Below are positions 52,666 through 61,489 of a stretch of 64,000 bases of DNA, piece after piece. The translations under genes and the position numbers were made by a program. The DNA is from Pseudobdellovibrio sp031428275 (GTDB taxonomy: Bacteria > Bdellovibrionota > Bdellovibrionia > Bdellovibrionales > Bdellovibrionaceae). Below the pieces are notes generated by a model that did no database searches, was not told where the DNA came from, and was given only the letters and a program-made list of their open reading frames with translations. The stretch is from the NCBI GenBank assembly GCA_031428275.1, contig JANPPC010000018.1, positions 1 through 64,000 on the forward strand, in the 5' to 3' direction. Numbering within the stretch: position 1 is the stretch's first letter; each line of letters opens with the position of its first letter.

Positions 52666-53583
52666 ATGAAACTTCAGCTAACAGACCAAAACCACTTTAA
52701 ATTTGGCTATAACAACAGATTTTTTAACTTTCGAGAAAAATCGACTGATCAATGGTGCGTTAGCTACGGCAGATGCCACCGAGAACCTCTTTCGTTCAAA
52801 GAAGAATGTATTGAAACTGCAAAGAAAATCGAGACAGCTACGAAGCTTCCAATTTGGTTACTTTTTTCTGGCGGAGCCGATAGCGAAGTCGTGCTGAGAT
52901 CTTTTTTAATGGCAAAAGTTGCATTTAAAATCGCAATTATGAGGTTTAAGTTTGATCTTAATCTACATGATATTTCAATTGCTGTTAAAATTTGCGAGCA
53001 GCTTGGCTTAAAATACTATTTTTTTGATCTTGATTTGATGGACTTCTGGCATACCAGCCTACTTGATTATACTGAGCCAACCTATTGCATCACTCCTTTA
53101 TTGGCGCCACATATGTGGTTGATTGATCAACTGGATGGCTACCCGGTTCTTGGCAGCGGAGAGTGTTTGCTCGTAAAGGATCGTCCACACGACTATACGC
53201 CAGGCGTAAGTCCCTACGAAGTTTCACAATGGCAGCTCTTCGAGAAAGAAAAAATCGCCGCTTGGTATCGTCACTTGATGCATCGTAATCGCGAAGGCTG
53301 TGCTGGTTTTTTTCAGTACACTCCGGAAATTTTGCTATCGTACTTAAGGGATCCTTTTGTTGAAAACCTAACAAGTTGCAAAATCATCGGAAAGCTATCA
53401 AGCGTTTCATCTAAACTTAAAATTTATCAGCAATATTTTGATATTGAGAATAAAGAAAAATACCACGGTTTCGAGCAAGTAAACGAAAGCAAATTCCGCG
53501 AAGCGTTACTTCTACTAAATCCGCATGCCGATGAAATCGCAAAAACACCAGTCACAAAACTGATTAGGCAATTGAGCTTCTAA
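52666..53583 (+). CDS. Asparagine-synthase-like PP-loop enzyme
   Basis: A 305-residue protein with an N-type ATP-pyrophosphatase fold (Asn-synthase C-terminal domain type). The PP-loop SGGADS is at residues 68-73, and the following GSGECLLVKDR resembles the Asn-synthase catalytic loop. There is no glutaminase domain, so it would adenylate a carboxyl group using ammonia or another amine. The first 60 residues (KFGYNNRFFNFREKSTDQW) are shared with the protein at 57482, which has lost the PP-loop. A role in forming an amide in the local pathway is inferred. Confidence 0.75.
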   Translation: MKLQLTDQNHFKFGYNNRFFNFREKSTDQWCVSYGRCHREPLSFKEECIETAKKIETATKLPIWLLFSGGADSEVVLRSFLMAKVAFKIAIMRFKFDLNLHDISIAVKICEQLGLKYYFFDLDLMDFWHTSLLDYTEPTYCITPLLAPHMWLIDQLDGYPVLGSGECLLVKDRPHDYTPGVSPYEVSQWQLFEKEKIAAWYRHLMHRNREGCAGFFQYTPEILLSYLRDPFVENLTSCKIIGKLSSVSSKLKIYQQYFDIENKEKYHGFEQVNESKFREALLLLNPHADEIAKTPVTKLIRQLSF

Positions 53584-53673
53584 TTGCGTGACGCAAATTC
53601 GAACCAAGTCTTAATTTTCTTCCGATAACCATATTTAAGATTACAATCTTAATATTTCGTCATAGCCTCAGCT

Positions 53674-54106
53674 GTGTCTCTTAAAGATATATTTAGATCA
53701 AATACAGCCTATTTTGTGCCTTTGCAGCTAATAAGTAGTTTTATATTGATCAGCTATTCTATTTTTTTCTCATTTCAATCTTTTTGGATACTCGCCGGAT
53801 TGGTCGCTTATTTTTTAACTGGCTGCCTTGGCACAACTCTTACATTTCATCGATATTTGAGTCATCAAAGCTTCAAAATGAACCGCTGGTTTGAATACGT
53901 ATTTAGCTTTCTGGGTTGCATGGGTGGCACAGGTTCTTCAATCGGCTGGGTTGCCGTTCACAAGCAGCACCACTCAAAAACTGACACAGCGTTAGATCCA
54001 CACAGTCCGGGGTGAGGTTACCCTGTTTTTTAATCGAATTGAAGCATGCGCTCTCCGCCATTCTATCGGCAGATCATTCATGACCACTTTCGTAATACAC
54101 ACAAAT
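53674..54106 (+). pseudogene. Fatty-acid desaturase remnant
   Basis: The first 113 codons (53674-54015, GTG start) encode membrane helices, the first His box (HRYLSH), and the second (HKQHHS), then DPHSP followed by a TGA stop where a homologue would continue with a Trp codon. Farther on, in the same frame, YRQIIHDHFRNTHKFT resembles the conserved C-terminal part of such desaturases. More stop codons lie between, and the third His box is gone. The gene is best read as a decayed acyl desaturase cut short by the convergent E1 gene. Confidence 0.75.
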
Positions 54107-56308
54107 TTACAAAATTAATTCTAAAGCGGCTTCGACAATTTCTTTCTTCTTCGGTAGGCCAAGAGTCGAAGCGGGGCCAAGTGGAATAAAACAATCATCT
54201 GCTGAAACGATTTTAATTTTTGGAAACCTATCTAATCGTTCGGCCAGGGCTGTTACGATGGCTTCGCTGAAGCTTCCGGTCTTTCGACACTCTTCAACGA
54301 TCAGAATTTTTTTGTAACGGCTGGCGACCAGGGCTACCTTTTCCCAATCAACGGGAGAAAGCCAACGGAAATCTAAAATTTTGACTTTCACTTTGTGAAC
54401 AGTGCTAAGCTCTACCTCGGCCTGCCGAGAATAAAAATATCCGTTTCCGTATGTCATAATTAGAAGATCATCACCGTCACCGTAGAGGTTAAATTGGCCA
54501 AGTGGAGTCATCTCTTCTAATTGAGAATAGACCGAGGCCCATAGTTTATCGCCCTCGTTGCACAAATCACGAGTCATATAAAGCGCAATGGGTTCGATAA
54601 AAATACAGACGCGTCCATTTTCGTTAGCTTCTTTTACGCAAGTTCTTAGCATCGTTACCGCATCGGCGCCGTTCGATGGCACGGCTACAATAAGCCCTGG
54701 AATATCACGAAAAACTGCAAGAGAATTATCATTGTGAAAGTGCCCACCAAACCCTTTTTGATACGCAAGTCCGGGAATGCGAACCACCAGGCCATTCGTA
54801 AATTGCCCTTTTGAAAAAAAGGCCAGTGTGGCCGCTTCTCCACGAATCTGATCTTCGGCATTATGGAAGTAGGCTAAAAATTGAATCTCGCAAATCGGTA
54901 AAAAATTGTTATGCGCTAAGCCGATCGCTGTCCCTAAAATTGTGGTTTCATCTAAAATAGTATTAAAAATTCTGCGAGCACCAAATTTTTTGTGTAAACC
55001 TTCCGTGACATTAAATACTCCACCTTTTTCGGCAACGTCTTCACCAAAAAGCAACGTATTTTTGTATTGAAGCAGAATATCCTGCAGACAAAAATTGATC
55101 AGTTTTGCCATATGAAAAACTTGATTCAGCTTTTTATAATCGGTGGCAAATAAAGCTTCGCGTAACGATTCTTCGGAAAGGGGCGGGCCGTTGCGTTTGG
55201 GAATGCACGCAGTAAGCGATTCACTAACCGCAGATTGATTTTCTAAAGCAGGCTTTGCTAACGCCAGGCTTGCGATATGCTTAACCTCGGCACGAATATT
55301 TTCATAAATTTGGATTAATTCACTTCCCGACGCAACTCCATTTTCAATTATAATTCTTGCTGTATGTAGTAATGGGTCATTAAGTTCTGCCTTTTGAATT
55401 TCTTCTTGCTGTAAATAACTCCGTTCGATGTCTGAACTTGCGTGGCCCATCAGTCTTATTGTTTTCATATGAAGAAAAACAGGCTGGTGTCGGACCCTAG
55501 AAATTCTTTCGGCATCTTTGGCTTTAACGAATGTATCTAACAAATTGAGTCCGTCACACTGTATGTAGTGCAGAGCTGGTTTTTGGCTAAAGTTATTTTC
55601 AATCCAATGATTTGGCGTTGAAGTTGAAATGCCAATACCATTATCTTCGCAAATAAAGACAAGAGGAAGCGGGATGTTCTGGTAAGCGATCCAGGCTGCC
55701 GCATTGAAAGCCGCTTGAGCCGAAGCATGATTGATAGAGGCATCACCGAAACTACAAAGCACTACGCTATTTTCGGGAACCGCACCTTGTACCGCTAAAT
55801 CCCGCGCGCGCTTGATTGCATAGGCCATTCCCACGGCTTTTGAAAGATGCGATGCGATCGTGCTTGTTTGGGGTGGAATAAATAACGGCTTACTTCCCAG
55901 AACTTTGTGCCGTCCGCCAGATATAGGGTCCGCGCTTGAAGACACGAAAGACAACATTAAATCAAGTAAATGGGTCGAATCTTCTAGCTGCTTCGAACGC
56001 TGGATCATCAACGCGCAACTTCGGTAATGAAGAAAGGCCATGTCAGTGTATAAAAAAGCCTTCCCGAAAGCCGCATTACCTTCGTGGCCGGCGCTGCCAA
56101 TCGTGTAAAAACACTTACCTTCATTTTTAAGTAATTGCGCAGCGAAATCGAAGTGTCGACTTGTTGCTTGGCTAGAAAATAGATCTAAAAGCTCGGTGCC
56201 GGTAAGACCCGCCTGCTGAAGTGAAACCTTAATTTTAGATAAGGGAAGATTGCCGCTTTTAATAAGGCGGGTGAAATTTTGATCAATAACATCAGCGCGA
56301 TTGTACAT
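54107..56308 (-). CDS. Fused TPP-dependent 2-oxo acid dehydrogenase E1 (alpha+beta)
   Basis: A 733-residue fusion of E1-alpha (about residues 1-345, with the TPP site GDASIN...EDNG) and E1-beta (about 395-733, with FGEDVAEKGGVF...EIQFLAYF and VPSNGADAV). The family oxidatively decarboxylates 2-oxo acids using E2 lipoyl and E3 partners, but neither is visible here. The enzyme may therefore act alone, for example in carboligation or simple decarboxylation. ATG overlaps the upstream gene's stop, with AGGA before. The other genes of this cluster suggest a pathway role. Confidence 0.9.
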   Translation of the reverse strand: MYNRADVIDQNFTRLIKSGNLPLSKIKVSLQQAGLTGTELLDLFSSQATSRHFDFAAQLLKNEGKCFYTIGSAGHEGNAAFGKAFLYTDMAFLHYRSCALMIQRSKQLEDSTHLLDLMLSFVSSSADPISGGRHKVLGSKPLFIPPQTSTIASHLSKAVGMAYAIKRARDLAVQGAVPENSVVLCSFGDASINHASAQAAFNAAAWIAYQNIPLPLVFICEDNGIGISTSTPNHWIENNFSQKPALHYIQCDGLNLLDTFVKAKDAERISRVRHQPVFLHMKTIRLMGHASSDIERSYLQQEEIQKAELNDPLLHTARIIIENGVASGSELIQIYENIRAEVKHIASLALAKPALENQSAVSESLTACIPKRNGPPLSEESLREALFATDYKKLNQVFHMAKLINFCLQDILLQYKNTLLFGEDVAEKGGVFNVTEGLHKKFGARRIFNTILDETTILGTAIGLAHNNFLPICEIQFLAYFHNAEDQIRGEAATLAFFSKGQFTNGLVVRIPGLAYQKGFGGHFHNDNSLAVFRDIPGLIVAVPSNGADAVTMLRTCVKEANENGRVCIFIEPIALYMTRDLCNEGDKLWASVYSQLEEMTPLGQFNLYGDGDDLLIMTYGNGYFYSRQAEVELSTVHKVKVKILDFRWLSPVDWEKVALVASRYKKILIVEECRKTGSFSEAIVTALAERLDRFPKIKIVSADDCFIPLGPASTLGLPKKKEIVEAALELIL

Positions 56309-56695
56309 CTAAAATCCTGAACACGAAAGTTTGAATCTAAGATCTTCAGCAATCCACAAATCCATACTGATGTGGGCTGCAAATTTAAAAGCCTGCTTTA
56401 GATCGTCATAACTAATGGTATTCTCACGAAAAAACATCATGTACCCTCGACGAAAAATAAAACAAGTTAATTTAGATTTCGGATTCGTTGGTATATGTAA
56501 ATGCTTCTTCAGACTATCATCAAGTAATATAAACGGAACACTCTTAAATAAGTCTGACAAATTTTTTAAGTCCTGCAGTAAGCTTTCTGAATAATCCGTA
56601 TTCATTTCAACATAAAAAGAAAAAATAAGTTCTTCACTTTGGCTTAGCTTGCAAAAATCAGTGAGGGTTAAATCTTTAAAAAATAGACTACCCAT
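56309..56695 (-). CDS. Small hypothetical protein, possibly thioredoxin-fold
   Basis: A 128-residue protein with alternating strands and helices; the middle (VPFILLDDSLKKHLHIPTNPKSKLTCFIFRRG) resembles the thioredoxin fold, but no CxxC is present. It overlaps the oxygenase-like gene before it by eight bases and ends where the fused E1 gene starts, so all three are translationally coupled. Function unknown. Confidence 0.5.
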   Translation of the reverse strand: MGSLFFKDLTLTDFCKLSQSEELIFSFYVEMNTDYSESLLQDLKNLSDLFKSVPFILLDDSLKKHLHIPTNPKSKLTCFIFRRGYMMFFRENTISYDDLKQAFKFAAHISMDLWIAEDLRFKLSCSGF

Positions 56696-57371
56696 ATGGC
56701 GCCACGGGTAAAGGGGCTAACGCCATTTTTTCAAGCTCTTCAACATCAATACACCCATCCATAAAAATAACGCCGCGATAGTGCGGGCACGGATCGGCAC
56801 CGTGGCGAAGGCGTGATTCATTAAATAAGTAATAATGATTTTCTGGCTGAATAGCATACTTTGCACCTTCGTGAAAAACATACGAGTTGCCGTTATTGCC
56901 GGCAATTTCCGAGATGGGTATTTTTAAAGCCAAACAGTTTTGTTTCTGATGGGCGGGTTCTGTAAAATAATCATGAAACTGTTCGGTCTTTAAGAAATCG
57001 CGAAATAAAACGTTATTTTTGTATTCGAGCTTGTCGCAATGCTCACGAAGGCGCTTTCCGGGTTTCTGTACAAATATTTTAATTCGCGTGGGGGTGTAGA
57101 AGGAAAGTACCGGAGCCATAAGTTTTTTTACCAAATCAGTCAAAGGAGTTGCAAAATACTCCCAGGGAAATTCTTGGTTAAGGCGATTATCATAAGCTTC
57201 TAGGTCGGTGTGACTTTTGGTTCCGCGAATAGAATAGCCATACCAGACATCTTGATCCACGCCATTTTTTACAACTTCGTTGATAATTGAAATTTGGTCT
57301 GTGGGATGCACTTCGAAAGGGAGTTTGAAGAGAAGCTTGTTGCGAAGTAAAAGTTCACTTAAGTTTGACAT
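56688..57371 (-). CDS. Fe(II)/2-oxoglutarate oxygenase-like protein
   Basis: A 227-residue protein. The metal-binding pattern is visible: HCD (His111, Asp113), then His190 (SRLRHGADP) and Arg199 nine residues later (HYRGVIF), as in aspartyl/asparaginyl beta-hydroxylase-like enzymes. It could hydroxylate a small molecule or peptide. It starts the leftward unit with the small gene at 56309 and the fused E1. The start is taken at the ATG at 57371; a TTG three codons earlier is possible. Confidence 0.7.
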   Translation of the reverse strand: MSNLSELLLRNKLLFKLPFEVHPTDQISIINEVVKNGVDQDVWYGYSIRGTKSHTDLEAYDNRLNQEFPWEYFATPLTDLVKKLMAPVLSFYTPTRIKIFVQKPGKRLREHCDKLEYKNNVLFRDFLKTEQFHDYFTEPAHQKQNCLALKIPISEIAGNNGNSYVFHEGAKYAIQPENHYYLFNESRLRHGADPCPHYRGVIFMDGCIDVEELEKMALAPLPVAPYG

Positions 57372-57481
57372 CTGAATCAACTATAGCCACTTCTGTAAAG
57401 GTGTTGCAAAGGAGGAGCGCCGCACTAATCAATATAGTTGCCCGAATGGGCGAACTTTGCTTGAATCAGTCAGAGGTAAAA

Positions 57482-58585
57482 ATGAAGTCTAAAAAGCTGA
57501 TAGCCGATAATTTTATTAAACTTCATTTAGAAAAGTATGGCCTAAACGGAACCAATACTCAAAAGAATCCGCCAGCAAATTTTCCAGTGTGGTCAGCTAA
57601 AACTTCTGAAAAACAATTAAGCCAGATAACGGGAGTTAAATTTGGCTACAATGGTCAGGTTTTCAATTGGCGAGAAAGCTCAACGTGCATGTTCTGGGTT
57701 GATTACGGAAACGAAAGCGGTGCCTTGCCGACAACTTTTTTATCTGAATGCCTAAAGGCCGTAGATCAAATAGCCAATCGATACAGTACTTTCAGCATAC
57801 CTTTTTTAGGTTCAACATTTAGCCAGGTTTTATTATCCATCGTATCTGAAACCCAGCATAATTATCGAATTACAATCCCGGCCTGCTTAGATTGCCCAGC
57901 TTTAAATTTTGAGTCTGAGTTTAATTCTAAAATTAATTTTGATCGCAAATATACGACCCTTGTCGAAACGATTGAGTTTTCTGAAGAAGAGTTTGTAGCA
58001 TTTCTTCGCGAGATGACGGCCGAAGTAAGGTGTGCGGACCCGATTGTCGCATTCTCGGCCTTTATTGGAGCGCGATCCCAGTTTGCTCAAGTCTACCATT
58101 CACCGTGGCCAGAAATACGAGATGAAAATTTTGACATCGTCGGTAACAAGGCAGTTGGTCCAAGTAATTGGAATGTCGTCGATAATGAAAGTCATTTTGC
58201 AATTGCCCGCTACCTATTGAAAAAAAATAAAGAAGGAATCCACAACTTATTTTATTCTTATCCCAACATTTTTTTTGCTATTTTAAATGAAGCGGTCTGG
58301 AAACAGTGGATTAAGAAAGCCATGGAAGACAGCGATCGCCAATCTAGTTCAGAAAATTTTTTAAACGGAAAGTTTTTAGCTGAGTATTTTCCAAATCTTT
58401 ATGAGCCTACTTCTTGGATCTCGGGAATTAGCCACTTACTAAAGTTTAAGGAAGAGCTTTTGCAACATTATCCTAAAGCAAATGAAGCTTGGCTGACACC
58501 CCTATACAGATTAATTGAGAAGCGGAAAATTCATTATGATTTTCAGTTGAATCTAAATGAATCAATTTATGGACTCGTACTTTGA
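57482..58585 (+). CDS. Degenerate paralogue of the PP-loop enzyme
   Basis: A 367-residue protein, ATG at 57482 with GAGGT upstream. Residues 53-64 (KFGYNGQVFNWR) match the N-terminus of the protein at 52666, and later segments (IVGNKAVGPSNW, LLKKNKEGIHNLFYSYPNIF) match its C-terminal half. At the PP-loop position the sequence reads LGSTFS (residues 109-114) in place of SGGADS: the second Gly and the Asp are gone. It is therefore unlikely to bind ATP in the usual way and may be a structural or regulatory partner of the active copy. It overlaps the next gene by four bases. Confidence 0.7.
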   Translation: MKSKKLIADNFIKLHLEKYGLNGTNTQKNPPANFPVWSAKTSEKQLSQITGVKFGYNGQVFNWRESSTCMFWVDYGNESGALPTTFLSECLKAVDQIANRYSTFSIPFLGSTFSQVLLSIVSETQHNYRITIPACLDCPALNFESEFNSKINFDRKYTTLVETIEFSEEEFVAFLREMTAEVRCADPIVAFSAFIGARSQFAQVYHSPWPEIRDENFDIVGNKAVGPSNWNVVDNESHFAIARYLLKKNKEGIHNLFYSYPNIFFAILNEAVWKQWIKKAMEDSDRQSSSENFLNGKFLAEYFPNLYEPTSWISGISHLLKFKEELLQHYPKANEAWLTPLYRLIEKRKIHYDFQLNLNESIYGLVL

Positions 58586-59115
58586 ACCCGCTGGCTGATA
58601 CGAACTTATCTGTCAAAGTCGAATATAAGATTATTAGTTTTGAAGATTGGCGTAAAGCAGTTATGCCCATGTGGAGTTGGATAAAATTTCACACTTGGAT
58701 CCCGATTATAAATAATCCGTACGGCATGATTCAGTACTGTGGTGAAGAAGTGTTTTCACGATTGATTCAATTTCCAATTGCGGCATTCGTTGATGATAAA
58801 CCGGTCGGTTGGTCATTAGTTTATAATGTGTCTGATACGGTGATTCGAGTCCGAGGTGTCTACGTACTTCCCGAGGCTCGAGGTTTGGGAATCGGAACAG
58901 GTCTATATGACTTTGCCTTAAGTTTATGGCCAGAGCCGTGGACTCAGTATATTGGGTATTATGACTCTAAATCTTTAAAACATTTTATGAGAACTTGGGA
59001 CTTGAAGCCAATCGCGCAATACTCTTTAAGGCATCGACAAATCCCAGCAACCAAGCAGGCAAGCGAACCTATACAATTAGCTTATCGAAAAATAAAGTTA
59101 ACTGAGAAACAATAG
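58582..59115 (+). CDS. GNAT acetyltransferase
   Basis: A 177-residue GNAT enzyme. The acetyl-CoA loop RGVYVLPEARGLGIGTGLY (near residues 92-112) is clear. The TTG start overlaps the upstream stop (TTGA), so it is co-translated with the degenerate PP-loop paralogue. Substrate not predicted; a small amino compound of the local pathway would fit. It converges with the gene at 59098 and overlaps it by 18 bases. Confidence 0.82.
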   Translation: MNPLADTNLSVKVEYKIISFEDWRKAVMPMWSWIKFHTWIPIINNPYGMIQYCGEEVFSRLIQFPIAAFVDDKPVGWSLVYNVSDTVIRVRGVYVLPEARGLGIGTGLYDFALSLWPEPWTQYIGYYDSKSLKHFMRTWDLKPIAQYSLRHRQIPATKQASEPIQLAYRKIKLTEKQ

Positions 59116-60144
59116 TGGCAAAGTGATATCTGCATCTAAATAAGAAAACTTTTTTCGATCAACATTACCCGCTGAAATAAGACACACGGTGAATGAGTCT
59201 GTATCATCAGCATTACATTTTCGAACGGCTGAAATTACGGTTGCGGCCGAGGGTTCTATTCGAAAGCCCGAATGATATTTGGTAAGTGACATGGCCTCGA
59301 GTATTTCATTTTCAGAAACGGTAATAACCTGGTCTACGTTTGAAAGAAGAATTTCTTTATATTCTTTTCTGACCATGGGTGATCGTAAAGAGTCTGCAAT
59401 GGTTGAATTGCAATCCATAGAATCTATATTCTTGTTGTAATAAAGTTGAAAAAAGTCACTTGCCATTTCGGGCTCAACGCCGACGATCGAAACGTCGTTG
59501 CCCATCAAAGACTTCAAAGCAACGCTACAGCCAGTTAACAATGCGCCCGAACCAATCGGACAAACAAAGCGCAGCCGTGTTTTGTTCTGAACTTTCATAA
59601 ACTCTTGAAGTTGGCCAAAAACTTCAAGTCCAATTGTACCTTTAGCCGCAACCTCGTGACTGCGATCCGCTAGAAAAAATGGTAATTTGCCCTCTGTCGC
59701 GGCGATTCCCTCGACAACCTGGTAGCGCTCTTCTTCACGCAATCCTTTTTGAATAATTTTAATATTTGGCAAGTTGTAATCCTTTAAACTTTGAATTTTT
59801 TCGCAAACGGCATCTTCTGGAATTACGATCGTCACATTAATATTTTTGTTAAACGATTGAATAGCATACAAAAAACCCCACGCTAAATTGCCGGGAGTCG
59901 TAAAAACAAGTCCGCGCTTAAAATGTTCGTCAGAAAGTCTAGAAAATATTCCTAAAGCGGCGCGAACTGTAAAGCTATTAGTTACCTGAAGGTCTTCACG
60001 CTTTAATAATACATTTCCAGTGTTGCCTTTTGAAAGCCAAGAACACGTTTGCAGCGGAGTCAAATTTAGATACGGCGCAAGTGTTTGCGAAAATTGTACA
60101 ATGTCCTGAAGAGTGACTGAAACATTTTCATTTGAAAACTTCAT
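59098..60144 (-). CDS. Threonine-dehydratase-fold protein lacking the PLP lysine
   Basis: A 348-residue protein of the fold-type II PLP family (threonine dehydratase-like). The expected SFKxRGA motif reads NSFTVRAAL (residues 57-65), with Thr59 (codon ACA) where the Schiff-base Lys should be. The usual SAGNHAQG is TPGNLAWG. The phosphate-loop-type PIGSGALLTG and the C-terminal ISAGNVD are retained, so the fold is intact but the catalytic Lys is missing. It may be a pseudoenzyme, a ligand-binding partner, or an enzyme with an alternative chemistry. Adjacent to the gene at 60145 without a gap. Confidence 0.82.
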   Translation of the reverse strand: MKFSNENVSVTLQDIVQFSQTLAPYLNLTPLQTCSWLSKGNTGNVLLKREDLQVTNSFTVRAALGIFSRLSDEHFKRGLVFTTPGNLAWGFLYAIQSFNKNINVTIVIPEDAVCEKIQSLKDYNLPNIKIIQKGLREEERYQVVEGIAATEGKLPFFLADRSHEVAAKGTIGLEVFGQLQEFMKVQNKTRLRFVCPIGSGALLTGCSVALKSLMGNDVSIVGVEPEMASDFFQLYYNKNIDSMDCNSTIADSLRSPMVRKEYKEILLSNVDQVITVSENEILEAMSLTKYHSGFRIEPSAATVISAVRKCNADDTDSFTVCLISAGNVDRKKFSYLDADITLPLLFLS

Positions 60145-60711
60145 CTAAAGGTCAGCCCTTTTTTCTAGTTTATTGATAGCGATTTCAAGCTTGCTGAGTG
60201 GCATTTTAAAAATTGAAACGGAGTTGTTGCCTGATTTTAAGTAGCCTTGCCAAGGACGGTCATTGGTAATAAATTCATATCCAAGATTCTTTAAGAAATC
60301 TATTCTTTTAGAATTTCCGATCGCGGTACCAAAAATAGCTGTCGCTTGTTTGGGGTTGGCCTTGATGTGTCTGTAGGCCGCTAAACGCAAATTCATATTA
60401 AGACTTTGATTTTTTTCTATAACTTTTGTAGCGGCCCTTGTTAAGCAGAAGCAAGGTAACTCAGAAAACTCGTGGGTGGCCGGAAATTGTAAAAGTAAAT
60501 CAAACCCTTCGGGTCGAATATGATAAGTTAACCTTAAAAGTGAAATGAGCTCGCCGCTTCTTAATGCCCCGAAGTGGATTCCGTTAGCATCATTTTGGTC
60601 CCACTCAAGGCCCCTCGTATCGACATTACTTCCATACTTTGACGAAAAAGCATTTTTTCGAAGTTCTACGATTTGATCTTTAAATTCTGCATTTAAGATT
60701 TGTATAACCAA
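60145..60711 (-). CDS. GNAT-like acyltransferase, N-acyl amino acid synthase type
   Basis: A 188-residue protein. The sequence (CFCLTRAATKVIEK, ending KNLGYEF) resembles the GNAT-like autoinducer/N-acyl amino acid synthase superfamily more than ordinary GNATs; the standard RxxGxG loop is not visible. It may transfer an acyl chain to an amino group. TTG start, followed directly by the PLP-lysine-lacking gene. The assignment is tentative. Confidence 0.5.
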   Translation of the reverse strand: MVIQILNAEFKDQIVELRKNAFSSKYGSNVDTRGLEWDQNDANGIHFGALRSGELISLLRLTYHIRPEGFDLLLQFPATHEFSELPCFCLTRAATKVIEKNQSLNMNLRLAAYRHIKANPKQATAIFGTAIGNSKRIDFLKNLGYEFITNDRPWQGYLKSGNNSVSIFKMPLSKLEIAINKLEKRADL

Positions 60712-60716
60712 AGTGA

Positions 60717-61388
60717 TTACCGCCCAGCAGATGGTTTAGGGTTTTGGCCGCCAACAATATTTTGATCTTTTGCCGTAAACTTATTAAACTGCGTCTTTTG
60801 TTTTAAATCAAAAAAATCGCAGATGAAGTGCACTCTTTCTTTATCTCCTTCATTGATTACCCTGTGAATCATATTGATTTTGAGTAGGTAGGCTGACCCA
60901 TCGGCCGCTAAGTGCCGCTTTTCTTGAGCGTATTCGAAAAAGCAGCTCTTATTAGTGATGATTGGAATATGAAGTCGCACTCCATAAAGCCATTCTGGAT
61001 AGTCACGATGAAATGGAAGCGAGCATCCTGCTTTAAGGACTGTATATCGAGCTCGACATGGGAAGTAGTCCTCGGTACTTAAAAAATCGATAACCTTCTT
61101 AATTTCACCCGTACAGAGTTCAGTTGGAGTGCGGTAGTATTGGGGGCCTTTAAAATTCAATTTCAGATTATTTTCTCTGACTTCGGCGATCGTTTTAGCT
61201 TCGACACTTGACGGAGGGAGCTCTTGTACCCAACCATCCGAATAAGATGCAGTAGATGCAGTAACGCTCCACCCGCCAAAGTGCTTTCCCATCATGACCG
61301 GTGGCAAAGTCCGGGTTGACGCAATAAATTCTTTGCAAAGCTGCTGGTGATCGAAAGGAATATGTATTTTCTCAAAATATTCAGACAT
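60717..61388 (-). CDS. Aspartyl/asparaginyl beta-hydroxylase-like oxygenase
   Basis: A 223-residue Fe(II)/2OG enzyme of the beta-hydroxylase type. Metal and cosubstrate residues: His127 and Asp129 (FHRD), Arg138 (VRLHIPI), His175 (IHRVINEG) and Arg185. Its sequence is clearly paralogous to the protein at 62172: shared FGGWSV, DGW and PxRAR segments. It heads the leftward unit with the genes at 60145 and 59098. Confidence 0.82.
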   Translation of the reverse strand: MSEYFEKIHIPFDHQQLCKEFIASTRTLPPVMMGKHFGGWSVTASTASYSDGWVQELPPSSVEAKTIAEVRENNLKLNFKGPQYYRTPTELCTGEIKKVIDFLSTEDYFPCRARYTVLKAGCSLPFHRDYPEWLYGVRLHIPIITNKSCFFEYAQEKRHLAADGSAYLLKINMIHRVINEGDKERVHFICDFFDLKQKTQFNKFTAKDQNIVGGQNPKPSAGR

Positions 61389-61489
61389 GAATGTCTAATT
61401 CCCCCGATTAATAATGGTAGATTACTAAATTCTTAAAATTCTGCAAAAACTATCTTTCAATTTTTGGCTTGTTCATATATTTTAATTAA

